From contig JBFWMB010000014.1 in the NCBI GenBank assembly GCA_050251815.1, positions 1-64,000 on the forward strand: a DNA stretch of 64,000 nt. The letters run 5' to 3'. Below, one piece after another: positions 7,690 to 16,123 of the stretch. Within the stretch, counting starts at the first letter, position 1; every line of letters starts with the position of its first letter. The translations under genes and the position numbers were made by a program. Source of the stretch: GWE2-40-63 sp050251815 (GTDB lineage: Bacteria > Bacteroidota > Bacteroidia > Bacteroidales > SZUA-534). The notes beneath the pieces are model-generated. The model worked only from the letters and a program-made list of their open reading frames with translations, made no database searches and had not been told where the DNA came from.

Positions 7690-9465
7690 ATGATAAAACT
7701 GAAAAACGTATCGCGTTACCGGCGAAAGCTTTTTTACAATTTCTTTTTCCTTTTCGTTGCTTTTGCACTGGCCATTGGCGGTTTTCAGTATCAGCGCGAG
7801 CGCCTGTACCGGGTTAACCAGCTCGAAACCACCCTGCTCACCTACATCAATATAACCAACGGATATATTTTAGAAAACAATTTGCTCGAAAAAAAACAAT
7901 TCCAAAGCCTGAACAAGTTTATTCATACCTTTCCGCAATCCGAATTACGAATGACCGTAATCGATAAGCGGGGTTTGGTTCTGTTCGATTCCTTTGTAGA
8001 AGATTACGAAGCCCTCGAAAACCATTTGCATCGACCCGAGATTCAGGAATCCCTGCATAAAGACTTTGGAAAAAGCATCCGCTTTTCTACCTCAACCGAT
8101 CGCGATTACTATTATTGCGCCATCAACTTTAACCGCTATTTTATTCGCGCAGCCTTGCCTTTTAACATTCAGGTGGAGAATTACCTGAAGGTAGATACCT
8201 TTTTTATCTATGTTATTTTGTTTTTATTTGTGGTTTTTGCCGTACTGCTGATTTACCTTTCCGATCGCTTTGGCAAATCAATTGCTTCCCTGCACCAGTT
8301 TGCCGCACAGGCTGCCGATGGAAAAAACGTAGATTTTGATGTAAAGTTTCCGGATAATGAACTGGGCGTAATAGGCAATCAGATTGTTGAAGTGTACCGA
8401 CGTTTGCAGCGAACCAAACAGGAGCTGGCGGCCGAGCGTGAAAAACTGTTTCGGCATTTGCAGATATCGCACGAAGGTATTGCCGTGTTTTCGAAAAAGA
8501 AAAAGCAATTGTTGGCCAACAACCATTTCATTCAATACCTGAATATTATTTCCGATGTGTCGTCGGTTACCCCCCGAAAATTCTTCGAGTTAAAAGAATT
8601 AAGACCCATCAACGATTTCATCAACCAAAACCTCGATAAAGCCAGCGATAGTTTTTTGTCCGATTTGTCGAGCAATATTCTGACCGTACACAAAAGTGGA
8701 AAATATTTTGTGATTCAGGCCATCGTGTTTAAAGACCGGAGTTTCGAGATTTCGATAAACGATGTGACCAAACTCGAAAAGGAGAAAAAACTAAAACAGC
8801 AAATGACCAGCAATATTGCCCACGAATTAAAAACTCCGGTAAGCAGTATTCTGGGATACCTCGAAACCATGCTCAATACAAAAATGAGCGACGAACAACG
8901 CCAGTTTTTTATGGAACGGGCTTACGCCCAGTCGCAGCGCCTAAGTTCGTTGATACAGGACCTTTCGTTACTCAATAAAATTGAAGAAGCCTCCGATTTG
9001 TTCGAACTGGAACCGGTCGATGTGAAAGCTCTAATTAATGAAGCCATCGACGATTTGCGGACACGTATCGAGGAACAACAAATTACCATTAAAACCGAGT
9101 TACCATCCAATTTAACAATTAAAGCCAATCGTTCGGTGTTCTTCTCCATTTGGCGAAACCTGTTGGAGAACTCGGTAAATTATGCCGGCCCTGGAATCAC
9201 CATCAGCATTAAAAACTACCACGAGGACGAAAAATTCCTTTATTTCTCTTTTGCCGATTCCGGTACCGGAATTCCCGAAAAACACCTGGTTCGCATTTTC
9301 GAACGTTTTTACCGCGTCGACAGCGGACGTTCACGTTCCATGGGTGGCACCGGCCTGGGCCTGGCTATTGTTAAAAACGGGGTCTTGTTCCATAAGGGCG
9401 AAATATCGGCCAAAAATTTAAAAACCGGCGGTATCGAATTCGTTTTCTCCATTTGTAAGGAGTAA
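7690..9465 (+). CDS. Membrane sensor histidine kinase, PhoR-like architecture
   Basis: 591 residues. A first transmembrane segment (about 14-31) and a second (about 176-195) frame a periplasmic domain of roughly 145 residues. A HAMP linker (about 195-247) and a degenerate PAS-like region (about 255-350) follow. The HisKA motif SNIAHELKTPVSS puts the phospho-acceptor at His378. The ATPase domain shows the N box (NLLENSVNYA), G1 (DSGTGIPEKHL), F box (IFERFYRVD) and G2 (GGTGLGLAIVK). It should phosphorylate the response regulator encoded just upstream; the layout matches PhoR in many Bacteroidota. The large periplasmic domain is not typical of E. coli PhoR, so direct sensing of an external signal is possible. 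Confidence 0.9.
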   Translation: MIKLKNVSRYRRKLFYNFFFLFVAFALAIGGFQYQRERLYRVNQLETTLLTYINITNGYILENNLLEKKQFQSLNKFIHTFPQSELRMTVIDKRGLVLFDSFVEDYEALENHLHRPEIQESLHKDFGKSIRFSTSTDRDYYYCAINFNRYFIRAALPFNIQVENYLKVDTFFIYVILFLFVVFAVLLIYLSDRFGKSIASLHQFAAQAADGKNVDFDVKFPDNELGVIGNQIVEVYRRLQRTKQELAAEREKLFRHLQISHEGIAVFSKKKKQLLANNHFIQYLNIISDVSSVTPRKFFELKELRPINDFINQNLDKASDSFLSDLSSNILTVHKSGKYFVIQAIVFKDRSFEISINDVTKLEKEKKLKQQMTSNIAHELKTPVSSILGYLETMLNTKMSDEQRQFFMERAYAQSQRLSSLIQDLSLLNKIEEASDLFELEPVDVKALINEAIDDLRTRIEEQQITIKTELPSNLTIKANRSVFFSIWRNLLENSVNYAGPGITISIKNYHEDEKFLYFSFADSGTGIPEKHLVRIFERFYRVDSGRSRSMGGTGLGLAIVKNGVLFHKGEISAKNLKTGGIEFVFSICKE

Positions 9466-9480
9466 GAAATCTCAAAACCC

Positions 9481-10515
9481 CTACTTTAAAAACTGCTCCA
9501 GACTTTTAATGTTGGTTTTTAACGAACTGATGTTCTGCTTGCAGATATCGGCAGCATTTTTTCCCTGGTCCGATTTGCTTTGCTTTAAATATCCGTAGGC
9601 TTTCTGATTGATAAGCAACAGGTTCTGATTTAGTTCAAGCGCTTTTTTATAATCTTTGTTATCGTAATATTTTTTAAGCTCACTGCCCATTTCATAAGCC
9701 ATATTCAGGTAAGCAAAGCCCGGCGCTTCAACGTTGGTAGGGTTAAAGCGGTAAGCCCGATCGGCTGAGTTTATTAGTTGTTCCACCCGGTTTAAGCGCT
9801 GATAGGCAGCCAGCGTGTCCTTAAAATTAAAACAGGGTTCACTGGAGTTTATTTTCGCTGTAATGGCCGCATCGTCTTTCGAATAATCATCCAGCGTAAT
9901 GGGGCAGGGAAGCAGTTGCCACATGGGATCCGATGGCAGGTGTTTCAAAACAAACGTTTCGGGCGGCGATAAAAAGAATTCGTAAGAGCTTTCATTTATA
10001 AATTTTTGCTTATCGTCTACATGGCCGGCACCCCAGGTAGCGTCAATCAATTGCCATTGCTGGTCAAGTTTTACCACATTCCAGGCATGGTCGGCTTCGG
10101 TGAATTTCTTGCCCTCGCGGTAGCCGTAACCCTTGCTGTAACCTGAAACAATGTAGCAGGGAATATGGCTGTAGTCGCACAGCGCCTTAAACAATTCAGA
10201 ATACCCCTGGCATATAGCTTTCCGGTTTTTCAGGGTAGCTTCGGCACTGGTTTCCGGTGTCGATTTGCCACTAAAAAACGATTTGGTGTCGTAAGCAATG
10301 TGGTGGGTAATCCAGGTATAATACGAGCGAACCTTTTCCACATCGGTTTGGGTGTTTTGGTTCAGGTATTCGGCCAGTTTTTCCACCGAGCGGGTAGCCG
10401 CTGCCGGAGCATTTTTCGCGTGCTGGTCAATGGCCTCAAATTTCTGCCCTCGGGCTTGCCCTGGGGAGGTGGCGCTGATAGCTAAAATAACGGACAAAAT
10501 CAGTAGTAAACGCAT
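9481..10515 (-). CDS. Secreted transglutaminase-like superfamily protein
   Basis: The frame extends back to 10611, but the ATG at 10515 gives a clear signal peptide (MRLLLILSVILAISATS...) and a 344-residue product. The central domain is a transglutaminase-like cysteine protease fold of the Kyphoskeleton/CYK3 kind: nucleophile Cys in KAICQGYSELF, His in ADHAWNVVKL, and Asp in LIDATWGAG. A C-terminal helical tail of about 100 residues (YDNKDYKKALELNQNLLLIN) is TPR-like. Members of this group are periplasmic or surface proteins of mostly unknown substrate, probably peptidases or cross-linking enzymes. It converges on the kinase gene with a 15-base gap and has no partner gene. Confidence 0.82.
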   Translation of the reverse strand: MRLLLILSVILAISATSPGQARGQKFEAIDQHAKNAPAAATRSVEKLAEYLNQNTQTDVEKVRSYYTWITHHIAYDTKSFFSGKSTPETSAEATLKNRKAICQGYSELFKALCDYSHIPCYIVSGYSKGYGYREGKKFTEADHAWNVVKLDQQWQLIDATWGAGHVDDKQKFINESSYEFFLSPPETFVLKHLPSDPMWQLLPCPITLDDYSKDDAAITAKINSSEPCFNFKDTLAAYQRLNRVEQLINSADRAYRFNPTNVEAPGFAYLNMAYEMGSELKKYYDNKDYKKALELNQNLLLINQKAYGYLKQSKSDQGKNAADICKQNISSLKTNIKSLEQFLK

Positions 10516-10707
10516 GATATATTTTTTAAGTACTAACAAGGTAAAAATACGAAATGTTTTATTGATGCGGCGGTACAGAATCAACAAGCCTATGGCAGGT
10601 CTACGTACCATTTGCTGTCTGATTTTCCTGAAGTTTTCTTGGTTTCAGAGCAAGTCTTTTTACTGTAGCGTCTAAAACCTAATGTCTAAAGGTTAAAAAG
10701 GAAGGTA

Positions 10708-12147
10708 TTACTGTTTTTGTTCTACTTCAATGCGTAATTCCTGAAAAATAGAATTCATCAGTCCGGGTAAGTTAAATGCCAGGTTTTGCAATAATTCCAG
10801 AACCTTACGCTGGCGGAACCGGTTTTGGCCTAAATCGGTAATTTGTTGCACTACCTGTTTTTTTACCAAATCCTGCGAAAGATTCCCTTCCATGTATTCC
10901 GATGCGGTTAGATAAATCTGAATAAATGGAATGTATTGAGCCGTTCCGTAGAGTTGTTTTTCTTTGGAAACCAACTTATAGCGCTTGATGAGGGAGGATA
11001 TTTTGGCATATTTTTCGGCACGAAAAAGAGCTGTAATGTAGGTGGTAAAGAATAAATGCCAGCGAAATTCAAAAATCTCTCGCTTATATGCGTTTAAAAA
11101 TATCTCACCATAGTTGTGAGCTTTGTCAATCATTTGGTTGGCCAATAACGTTTTGATGTAAAAAACTGCAAATCCTATTTTGTAATAAAAATTACCCGAT
11201 TTTTTAAACTCGGCAAACGATTTAGTTAAAATTTCCAGTGCTTCCGCAGCTTTATTGCTGCGTAATAAAATGTCGGCAACATTGGCCAGGTAAAAAAGAT
11301 AATCACTGTTTTTGTAACGAATTGAGAGTAGGCTATATTTTTCAGCTTCGTTTAGTTCATTTAGTTTGGAGTGCATCATGGCCCGGTTGGCATAATAGTT
11401 GGCCAGAATACGTTTGGAATAAAAAACTGGTGTTTTAAATTGCTTGTCAAGGTGCTGGTATACATTTCGAAGCTTATCGAATTCGCGGTTGGTATAATAT
11501 AAAATGGTAAGTCGGACAACAGCCCTGTATCGGGTGTAACCATCAAGGGTTTCGTTAAAATAGATATCTGAAAATAAGGTTTCCCAAACAGTAAACTCTT
11601 CGGCAATAAGTATTTTTTTAAACACTACTTTTTCCGTGGCTTCGTTCATTTTGTTATTTAGTGACTGCGAAATAAGGTAGTTGCTTTTATTTTGTTCCAG
11701 ATAATTATTAATGAAGGCGTAATTTCGGGTACGATTTCTTACAATCAGGTAATCGCGATAGTGTTGCAAGACCCTGAAAAACTTCATAAAATAGTAACCT
11801 GATGGGGTAATATTTTCAAGTTCTTTAAGTAATCGTTTTTCCTGGTATGTTTCAATACGGTCGGTCATAATATCCTGTTCCACACCAATGAGCCAGTCGT
11901 AAAATACATCGACATTAATACGGTCGAGACTCTCCGAAATCCAGTTTTTCAGGTAGGAGTAGGTGCGTTTATCCAAGGTTTTATCAAAGGGCTGCTGGTT
12001 TTTGGGATTATGGCAGTTGTAGTTTATCAGGTTCAGGATTTGCACATTGGCTGGTTTCTGAAATTTTTGAATGGACAGGAGGTAATCCAATTCGTGGGGA
12101 TACAATTCTGACGTAAAACTGGTAAACGATTCGAGTTTGTTTTTCAT
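10708..12147 (-). CDS. Uncharacterised helical-repeat protein
   Basis: I do not recognise a named family. The 479-residue product has no signal peptide or membrane segment and is rich in Lys, Leu, Tyr and Phe. The second half contains TPR-like helix pairs (LAEAEKYSLLSIRYKNSDYL-type spacing near residues 265-345, including AAEALEILTKSFAEF), so an alpha-solenoid scaffold is plausible. The first half, with Tyr/Arg-rich helices, shows no motif. It stands alone; the preceding gene on its strand is separated by a terminator. Such Bacteroidota-restricted solenoid proteins are often annotated hypothetical. Confidence 0.7.
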   Translation of the reverse strand: MKNKLESFTSFTSELYPHELDYLLSIQKFQKPANVQILNLINYNCHNPKNQQPFDKTLDKRTYSYLKNWISESLDRINVDVFYDWLIGVEQDIMTDRIETYQEKRLLKELENITPSGYYFMKFFRVLQHYRDYLIVRNRTRNYAFINNYLEQNKSNYLISQSLNNKMNEATEKVVFKKILIAEEFTVWETLFSDIYFNETLDGYTRYRAVVRLTILYYTNREFDKLRNVYQHLDKQFKTPVFYSKRILANYYANRAMMHSKLNELNEAEKYSLLSIRYKNSDYLFYLANVADILLRSNKAAEALEILTKSFAEFKKSGNFYYKIGFAVFYIKTLLANQMIDKAHNYGEIFLNAYKREIFEFRWHLFFTTYITALFRAEKYAKISSLIKRYKLVSKEKQLYGTAQYIPFIQIYLTASEYMEGNLSQDLVKKQVVQQITDLGQNRFRQRKVLELLQNLAFNLPGLMNSIFQELRIEVEQKQ

Positions 12148-12222
12148 ACCCTTGGGTTCTGTTCTTTAATGGTATCAATTGAGATAAAAATAGGCTTCAA
12201 GATACCGAATGTCGCGGAAAGT

Positions 12223-12267
12223 AAAAAAACGAAGGGGCAGAAACCTGAATTTGTTCGCTGCCCATCG
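12223..12267 (-). terminator. Terminator of the barrel/hydrolase/STAS unit
   Basis: On the minus strand GGGCAG pairs with CTGCCC (12258-12263 and 12235-12240) with a CGA/TCG extension, and is followed by seven T (A-run at 12223-12229). It lies about 80 bases past the STAS-like gene. Confidence 0.65.
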
Positions 12268-12347
12268 TTTAAATCATTCCTGTTTTATTCTTTGTTTTAG
12301 TAATAAACCAAATAACTAAATTTTTATTTGTTTGACGGTATGCCTTT

Positions 12348-12749
12348 TTAATTTAGGGTTTTTAACCACTGGATGGCATTTTCCGGTTGGCTAAAAAATT
12401 GTGCTTCAAATTTTGATGTTTCACGTTTGGCCATTATATTTTTTACGGCAAAGGTGATAAACGGATCGTGTTCCTTCACCAAAACCGCTGAATACCGGTA
12501 TCCCAATTGTTGGGCCTGGGGGAGCCATTCATCGTTTAACCAGCGTTGATCCTCTATTTTAAACACCTTGGCTTGCCGGTTATCGGTTATTATCTTGGTA
12601 AGGCCATGTATTTTCATTAAGTCCAGCACCGCCATGCATCCTTTACGAAATTCATCGCTTGGAGGTAAGCCATTCCACCGAATCATAGCGCAAGGCACTT
12701 CCGATAAATATTCTATGGTACAATGTTCGCCAATCGTTATGGGATTCAT
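12348..12749 (-). CDS. STAS/SpoIIAA-like small protein
   Basis: 133 residues, cytoplasmic. The pattern of an early strand-rich segment (CTIEYLSEVPCAMIRWNG), a long helix (EFRKGCMAVLDLMKIHG), a strand with ITDNRQA, and a late VKNIMAK...F-S-Q-P-E-N-A-I-Q-W-L ending is that of the SpoIIAA-like/STAS_SEC14 group common in Bacteroidota. Members are thought to be lipid- or partner-binding adaptors with no catalytic centre. It starts 3 bases after the hydrolase gene stop, so the two are almost certainly co-transcribed, and it is the last gene before a terminator. Confidence 0.65.
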   Translation of the reverse strand: MNPITIGEHCTIEYLSEVPCAMIRWNGLPPSDEFRKGCMAVLDLMKIHGLTKIITDNRQAKVFKIEDQRWLNDEWLPQAQQLGYRYSAVLVKEHDPFITFAVKNIMAKRETSKFEAQFFSQPENAIQWLKTLN

Positions 12750-12752
12750 AAA

Positions 12753-13721
12753 TTATTTTAAATTGCTTAAGAATGATTTCACTTCAGTGTTGTATACTTC
12801 CGATTTTTCAAACATCATAAAATGGCCGCATTGAGGTACCATAACCAGTTTGCTGTTGGGAATCTTACTGGCTCCGTTTTCAGCAATTTCGCGAGTCCAT
12901 CCGGGGTTTAAGTACCGATTGGGAATCAGGTTGTCGTTTTCGCCAAAAAATATGAGTGTGGGCACTTTAATATCCTGCAGGTAATTTAAAACCGGCTCAT
13001 CCACCATGCCATTTACCGATTGAACTACGGTATAGCAATAAGCATCAAAATCTTTGGCGGTACGCATTGATAAACGATCGGTAATCATAAATTCGGCATC
13101 TTGTGGCAAACGGTAAAAATTGGTGGCCAGGTTATTCTGAATGGCTTCAGCGGTAGTTAAACGTACGCCGTCAAATGTCATGACATCGCGGAACCATTGT
13201 CGTTGTCCTTTGTTAAAATTTTCGAAGCCGGCTGGGTCTACTAAGATGAGCCCTTTTACCATTTCAGGGTATTTAAGGGCAGAGATCATGGAGATTTGTC
13301 CACCCATAGAGTGTCCTGAGAGGTAAACTTTGCCTAATCCAAGTTCTCTAACCAATTCGTTTACCACGGAAGCGTAAAAAGTCATTTTTCCACTGTGGGG
13401 TTGTTTGCTCGACTTGCCGTATCCAGGTAAATCAATTGAAATACAACGGTAGTCATTTTTCAGTATATCCACATTTTTAATCCAGGCTTGCAGGTAACTG
13501 CCCAGGCCGTGAATAAAAATGATGGTTTCCTTACCCTGACCTTGATCGGTGTAGGCAATATCGAATCCCGATTCAGGCAAGTGTACCTTTTTTACCGGGT
13601 CTTTATAAGTCATTTCATCCATTGATTTAAAATGCGCCAAGGAGGCATACGGGGTACTGCAACTATTCATGATTACAAGTGTGCAAGCAAATGCTATGAT
13701 TGATACTATATTCTTCATCAT
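12753..13721 (-). CDS. Lipoprotein alpha/beta hydrolase
   Basis: 322 residues. The signal peptide ends IMNSC, a lipobox, so the enzyme is anchored in the envelope. The alpha/beta hydrolase fold follows, with oxyanion motif FIHGLGSYLQAW, nucleophile elbow GHSMGG (catalytic Ser), acid residue in FFGENDNLIP and catalytic His in VPQCGHFMMFE. Likely a carboxylesterase or a related C-C or ester-bond hydrolase. Its position after an outer-membrane barrel gene (16-base gap) and before a STAS-like gene suggests it cleaves an imported ester in the periplasm. The neighbouring thiolase/CoA-transferase operon could use the product, but the two units are separated by a terminator, so that link is inference. 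Confidence 0.85.
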   Translation of the reverse strand: MMKNIVSIIAFACTLVIMNSCSTPYASLAHFKSMDEMTYKDPVKKVHLPESGFDIAYTDQGQGKETIIFIHGLGSYLQAWIKNVDILKNDYRCISIDLPGYGKSSKQPHSGKMTFYASVVNELVRELGLGKVYLSGHSMGGQISMISALKYPEMVKGLILVDPAGFENFNKGQRQWFRDVMTFDGVRLTTAEAIQNNLATNFYRLPQDAEFMITDRLSMRTAKDFDAYCYTVVQSVNGMVDEPVLNYLQDIKVPTLIFFGENDNLIPNRYLNPGWTREIAENGASKIPNSKLVMVPQCGHFMMFEKSEVYNTEVKSFLSNLK

Positions 13722-13737
13722 ATTCTAATTTATTTTC

Positions 13738-15330
13738 CTAAAACATAAGCCATTTAAACACAACAAAAGCGGTCCAGGGATCGTGGGGGCGTGTAACAGA
13801 ACCGCCATTTACTGCACTTCCGTAGGAGCTTTGAGTGCTGTCGTAGAAATCGCCTAAAAACAGGTATGCTCCATGTAATTCAAGGCTCATATACGGTCCA
13901 AAATTGTAAGCTACATTTCCGTTCACTTCAGTTCCTATTAAATAACCGCCACCTGCAGGCTGTACATTACTTAAGGCCATGGCCGAACCAAGTTTGGCGT
14001 TCAGTTTATGTGGAATCAACCCCTTTGATACATTCAGATTAACGGATGTTAATCCGTAACCCATATTGGAGATGTCCATTATGGCAGGCGTAAAACGATT
14101 GACTACATTGCCGTGTGGCATCAGGATGTATGAGCCGGAACTGATGTAAATAGCACCCGGGGCGCCCCACTGATTTCCGGTAATTACCCCATTGTATTTT
14201 CCGTCTTGCAAGCCATTGGCATCGCCCGATGTGTACATGGCATCCAGGGTTACCGCATCATGCATTGTTTGGCCATAGCGATAGGATACCCGGAGGTTTC
14301 CTGCAAATCCAAAAATATCAGTGGCCCGGCTCCATTCATCGTCTGATATTGTTTGATGAGTTAGGGTGTCGGCATGTCCCAGGTTAAAATTCAGGAACCC
14401 GTTTACCATCCATTGGTCGAGCCAGTGTTCAGTGTTTCTGCCAAAGAAAGTTCCCAGCCAGAAAATATCAGCTTTGTAAGGTACATCGCCGTAAGCGAAT
14501 TTGTAGGTGCCATTATGCACAGCCAATAAACTGTTAAGTCCTTGGCTTAAAAGCGAAACCCCCCCAGCACCGGAAGCCCGGTCGCGCATGTAATAAGCCG
14601 AACCGCCCAGTTTCCATTTCTTGGTAATGTCTTTTTCGCCGGTAAGTTCCATTAAGGTTACATCGTCATTCAATTGGATGTAGTTCTCGTATAACTTGTA
14701 ATAGCCGGTTTTAATTCGAGAAAAGTCCCAGTCTTTGCGGACGGAGATTCCCACTCCATCGGTTCCGAAATAAGCCAATCGGTAACCAGTGGTGGTCATT
14801 TTATCGAACATGGTTTTATAGGGATTATATGGGGTATCAAAGATACGTTGTAGCCCCAGGTTTATGTACCATCCTTTGGCCGGATGCAATTCCAGTTCCA
14901 GGTTTTGGGTTTGCAGGTTTACCTGGTCAGCCGAAAAACCACCTCCCATATTCCCCCCTACACCATAGGCTGCATCGCCCCAGGTCCAGTCCAGTTCAAA
15001 GGAAGCCCGCAGGGTAGCTTTGCTATTGAACAATTTGGGTTGATAAATGAAAAATGGAATCAATCGTTGTTCAATGTAACTGCTGGTGTATTTACTACTG
15101 GTGGTTGTAGTATTTCCTCCAAATAAGCGACCTACTACCTGCCCTTTTAAGAAGTCGTTTTTTGGATACATATTTGAGGTTACAGCCTGGTTGATGTAAA
15201 AAGCCAGAACCTGGAACTCTTTATTGGCTTTTTCCGGAATTTCCCGGGTAAAGTATTGATTGGATGGATTCTGTGCCCAGTTGCTTATTACCATGAGGAC
15301 CAAAAATCCAAAGCTAATCGCTTTTTTCAT
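13738..15330 (-). CDS. Outer-membrane beta-barrel protein (alginate-export-like)
   Basis: Starting at the ATG at 15330 rather than 15393 gives a signal peptide (MKKAISFGFLVLMVISNWAQ) and 530 residues. The mature chain is nearly all amphipathic beta-strands rich in Tyr, Trp, Gly and Asn and ends with the aromatic VVFKWLMF, typical of a barrel inserted by BamA. The GYYKLYENYIQ... and HDAVTLDAMYTSGDANG segments resemble the alginate-export porin group. It is probably a diffusion channel rather than a TonB receptor, as no plug domain is present. It leads a three-gene unit with the lipoprotein hydrolase and STAS-like protein. The substrate is unknown. Confidence 0.75.
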   Translation of the reverse strand: MKKAISFGFLVLMVISNWAQNPSNQYFTREIPEKANKEFQVLAFYINQAVTSNMYPKNDFLKGQVVGRLFGGNTTTTSSKYTSSYIEQRLIPFFIYQPKLFNSKATLRASFELDWTWGDAAYGVGGNMGGGFSADQVNLQTQNLELELHPAKGWYINLGLQRIFDTPYNPYKTMFDKMTTTGYRLAYFGTDGVGISVRKDWDFSRIKTGYYKLYENYIQLNDDVTLMELTGEKDITKKWKLGGSAYYMRDRASGAGGVSLLSQGLNSLLAVHNGTYKFAYGDVPYKADIFWLGTFFGRNTEHWLDQWMVNGFLNFNLGHADTLTHQTISDDEWSRATDIFGFAGNLRVSYRYGQTMHDAVTLDAMYTSGDANGLQDGKYNGVITGNQWGAPGAIYISSGSYILMPHGNVVNRFTPAIMDISNMGYGLTSVNLNVSKGLIPHKLNAKLGSAMALSNVQPAGGGYLIGTEVNGNVAYNFGPYMSLELHGAYLFLGDFYDSTQSSYGSAVNGGSVTRPHDPWTAFVVFKWLMF

Positions 15331-15361
15331 TGCCCTAATTCGGTTAAAATGTTTTTGAAAG

Positions 15362-15407
15362 AAAATAAAAAAGTCAGCATAAAATATTATCATAGTTTAT
15401 GCTGACT
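15362..15407 (-). terminator. Terminator between lipoprotein and barrel genes
   Basis: AGTCAGCATAAA (15372-15383) pairs perfectly with TTTATGCTGACT (15396-15407). Read on the minus strand the stem is followed by TTTTTTATTTTC. It ends transcription of the small lipoprotein gene and marks the barrel unit as separate. Confidence 0.85.
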
Positions 15408-15423
15408 CGGAGATAAGATTCAA

Positions 15424-15924
15424 TTATTTCTGAATTTTTACAAATTTTTGAATATTCATGTTTCCTAATGCTCCTCCACTGGTGCTTCCAAATCCTGCTT
15501 CAGCAGTTGGGGCTGTTCCTAAGGCAGGTTCTGTTTGAACTACTTCATAGGTCATGGTATATTCGCTTCCGGTTGCATTAATTTCGAAAATTCCTTCGCT
15601 GGTTACAGCAGTTGGAGTACTTTGATTTAATACAATGTTCCAAATTCCGTCAACGCTCGATTTTTCTTGGGTATAGGTGCCGTTAAAAGTGGTTTTTGCA
15701 CCATTAGCGTATGATTCTACCAAATAGGTATTGTTTGTTTCAAAATTTGCGTAGAGGGAATCAATTTCGAATGATACCAATAAAGGAGCCACATTATCAC
15801 CTGAAGAATACCATTCTCCAGCTATACCATCTGTTGATGGATTATAAGTTGTTTCCTCATCACTTTTTTCACAAGCAGTAAATGCTAAAGCAAATAACAA
15901 AATTATAGCTAATCCTTTTTTCAT
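15424..15924 (-). CDS. Small lipocalin-like lipoprotein
   Basis: 166 residues. A signal peptide ending FTAC marks it as a lipoprotein, followed by the usual acidic spacer EKSDEE. The body has a lipocalin-like opening (IAGEWYSSGDN) and alternating strand-forming segments, matching small Bacteroidota lipoproteins annotated lipocalin-like or DUF-type. No functional residue can be named. It has its own terminator on the 3' side and about 200 AT-rich bases (15925-16123) on the 5' side, so it is probably a single-gene unit lying between the CoA-metabolism operon and the barrel unit. Confidence 0.7.
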   Translation of the reverse strand: MKKGLAIILLFALAFTACEKSDEETTYNPSTDGIAGEWYSSGDNVAPLLVSFEIDSLYANFETNNTYLVESYANGAKTTFNGTYTQEKSSVDGIWNIVLNQSTPTAVTSEGIFEINATGSEYTMTYEVVQTEPALGTAPTAEAGFGSTSGGALGNMNIQKFVKIQK

Positions 15925-16123
15925 AGCGGTAAAAATTTAAGTTTTTAAGTTTATTTTAAATTTTGAATATAAAACTAAGTAATAAAAATTGTGTGTTTTG
16001 GTCAACTTTTGGATAAATTACCCTGGGTTGACTGTGTTGGTTTTATTTTTAAAATATTTAATTAAATAACAATAAAACAGTTATATAAAGTATTAAATAT
16101 ATCGTATGACTTATTGTGTTATT

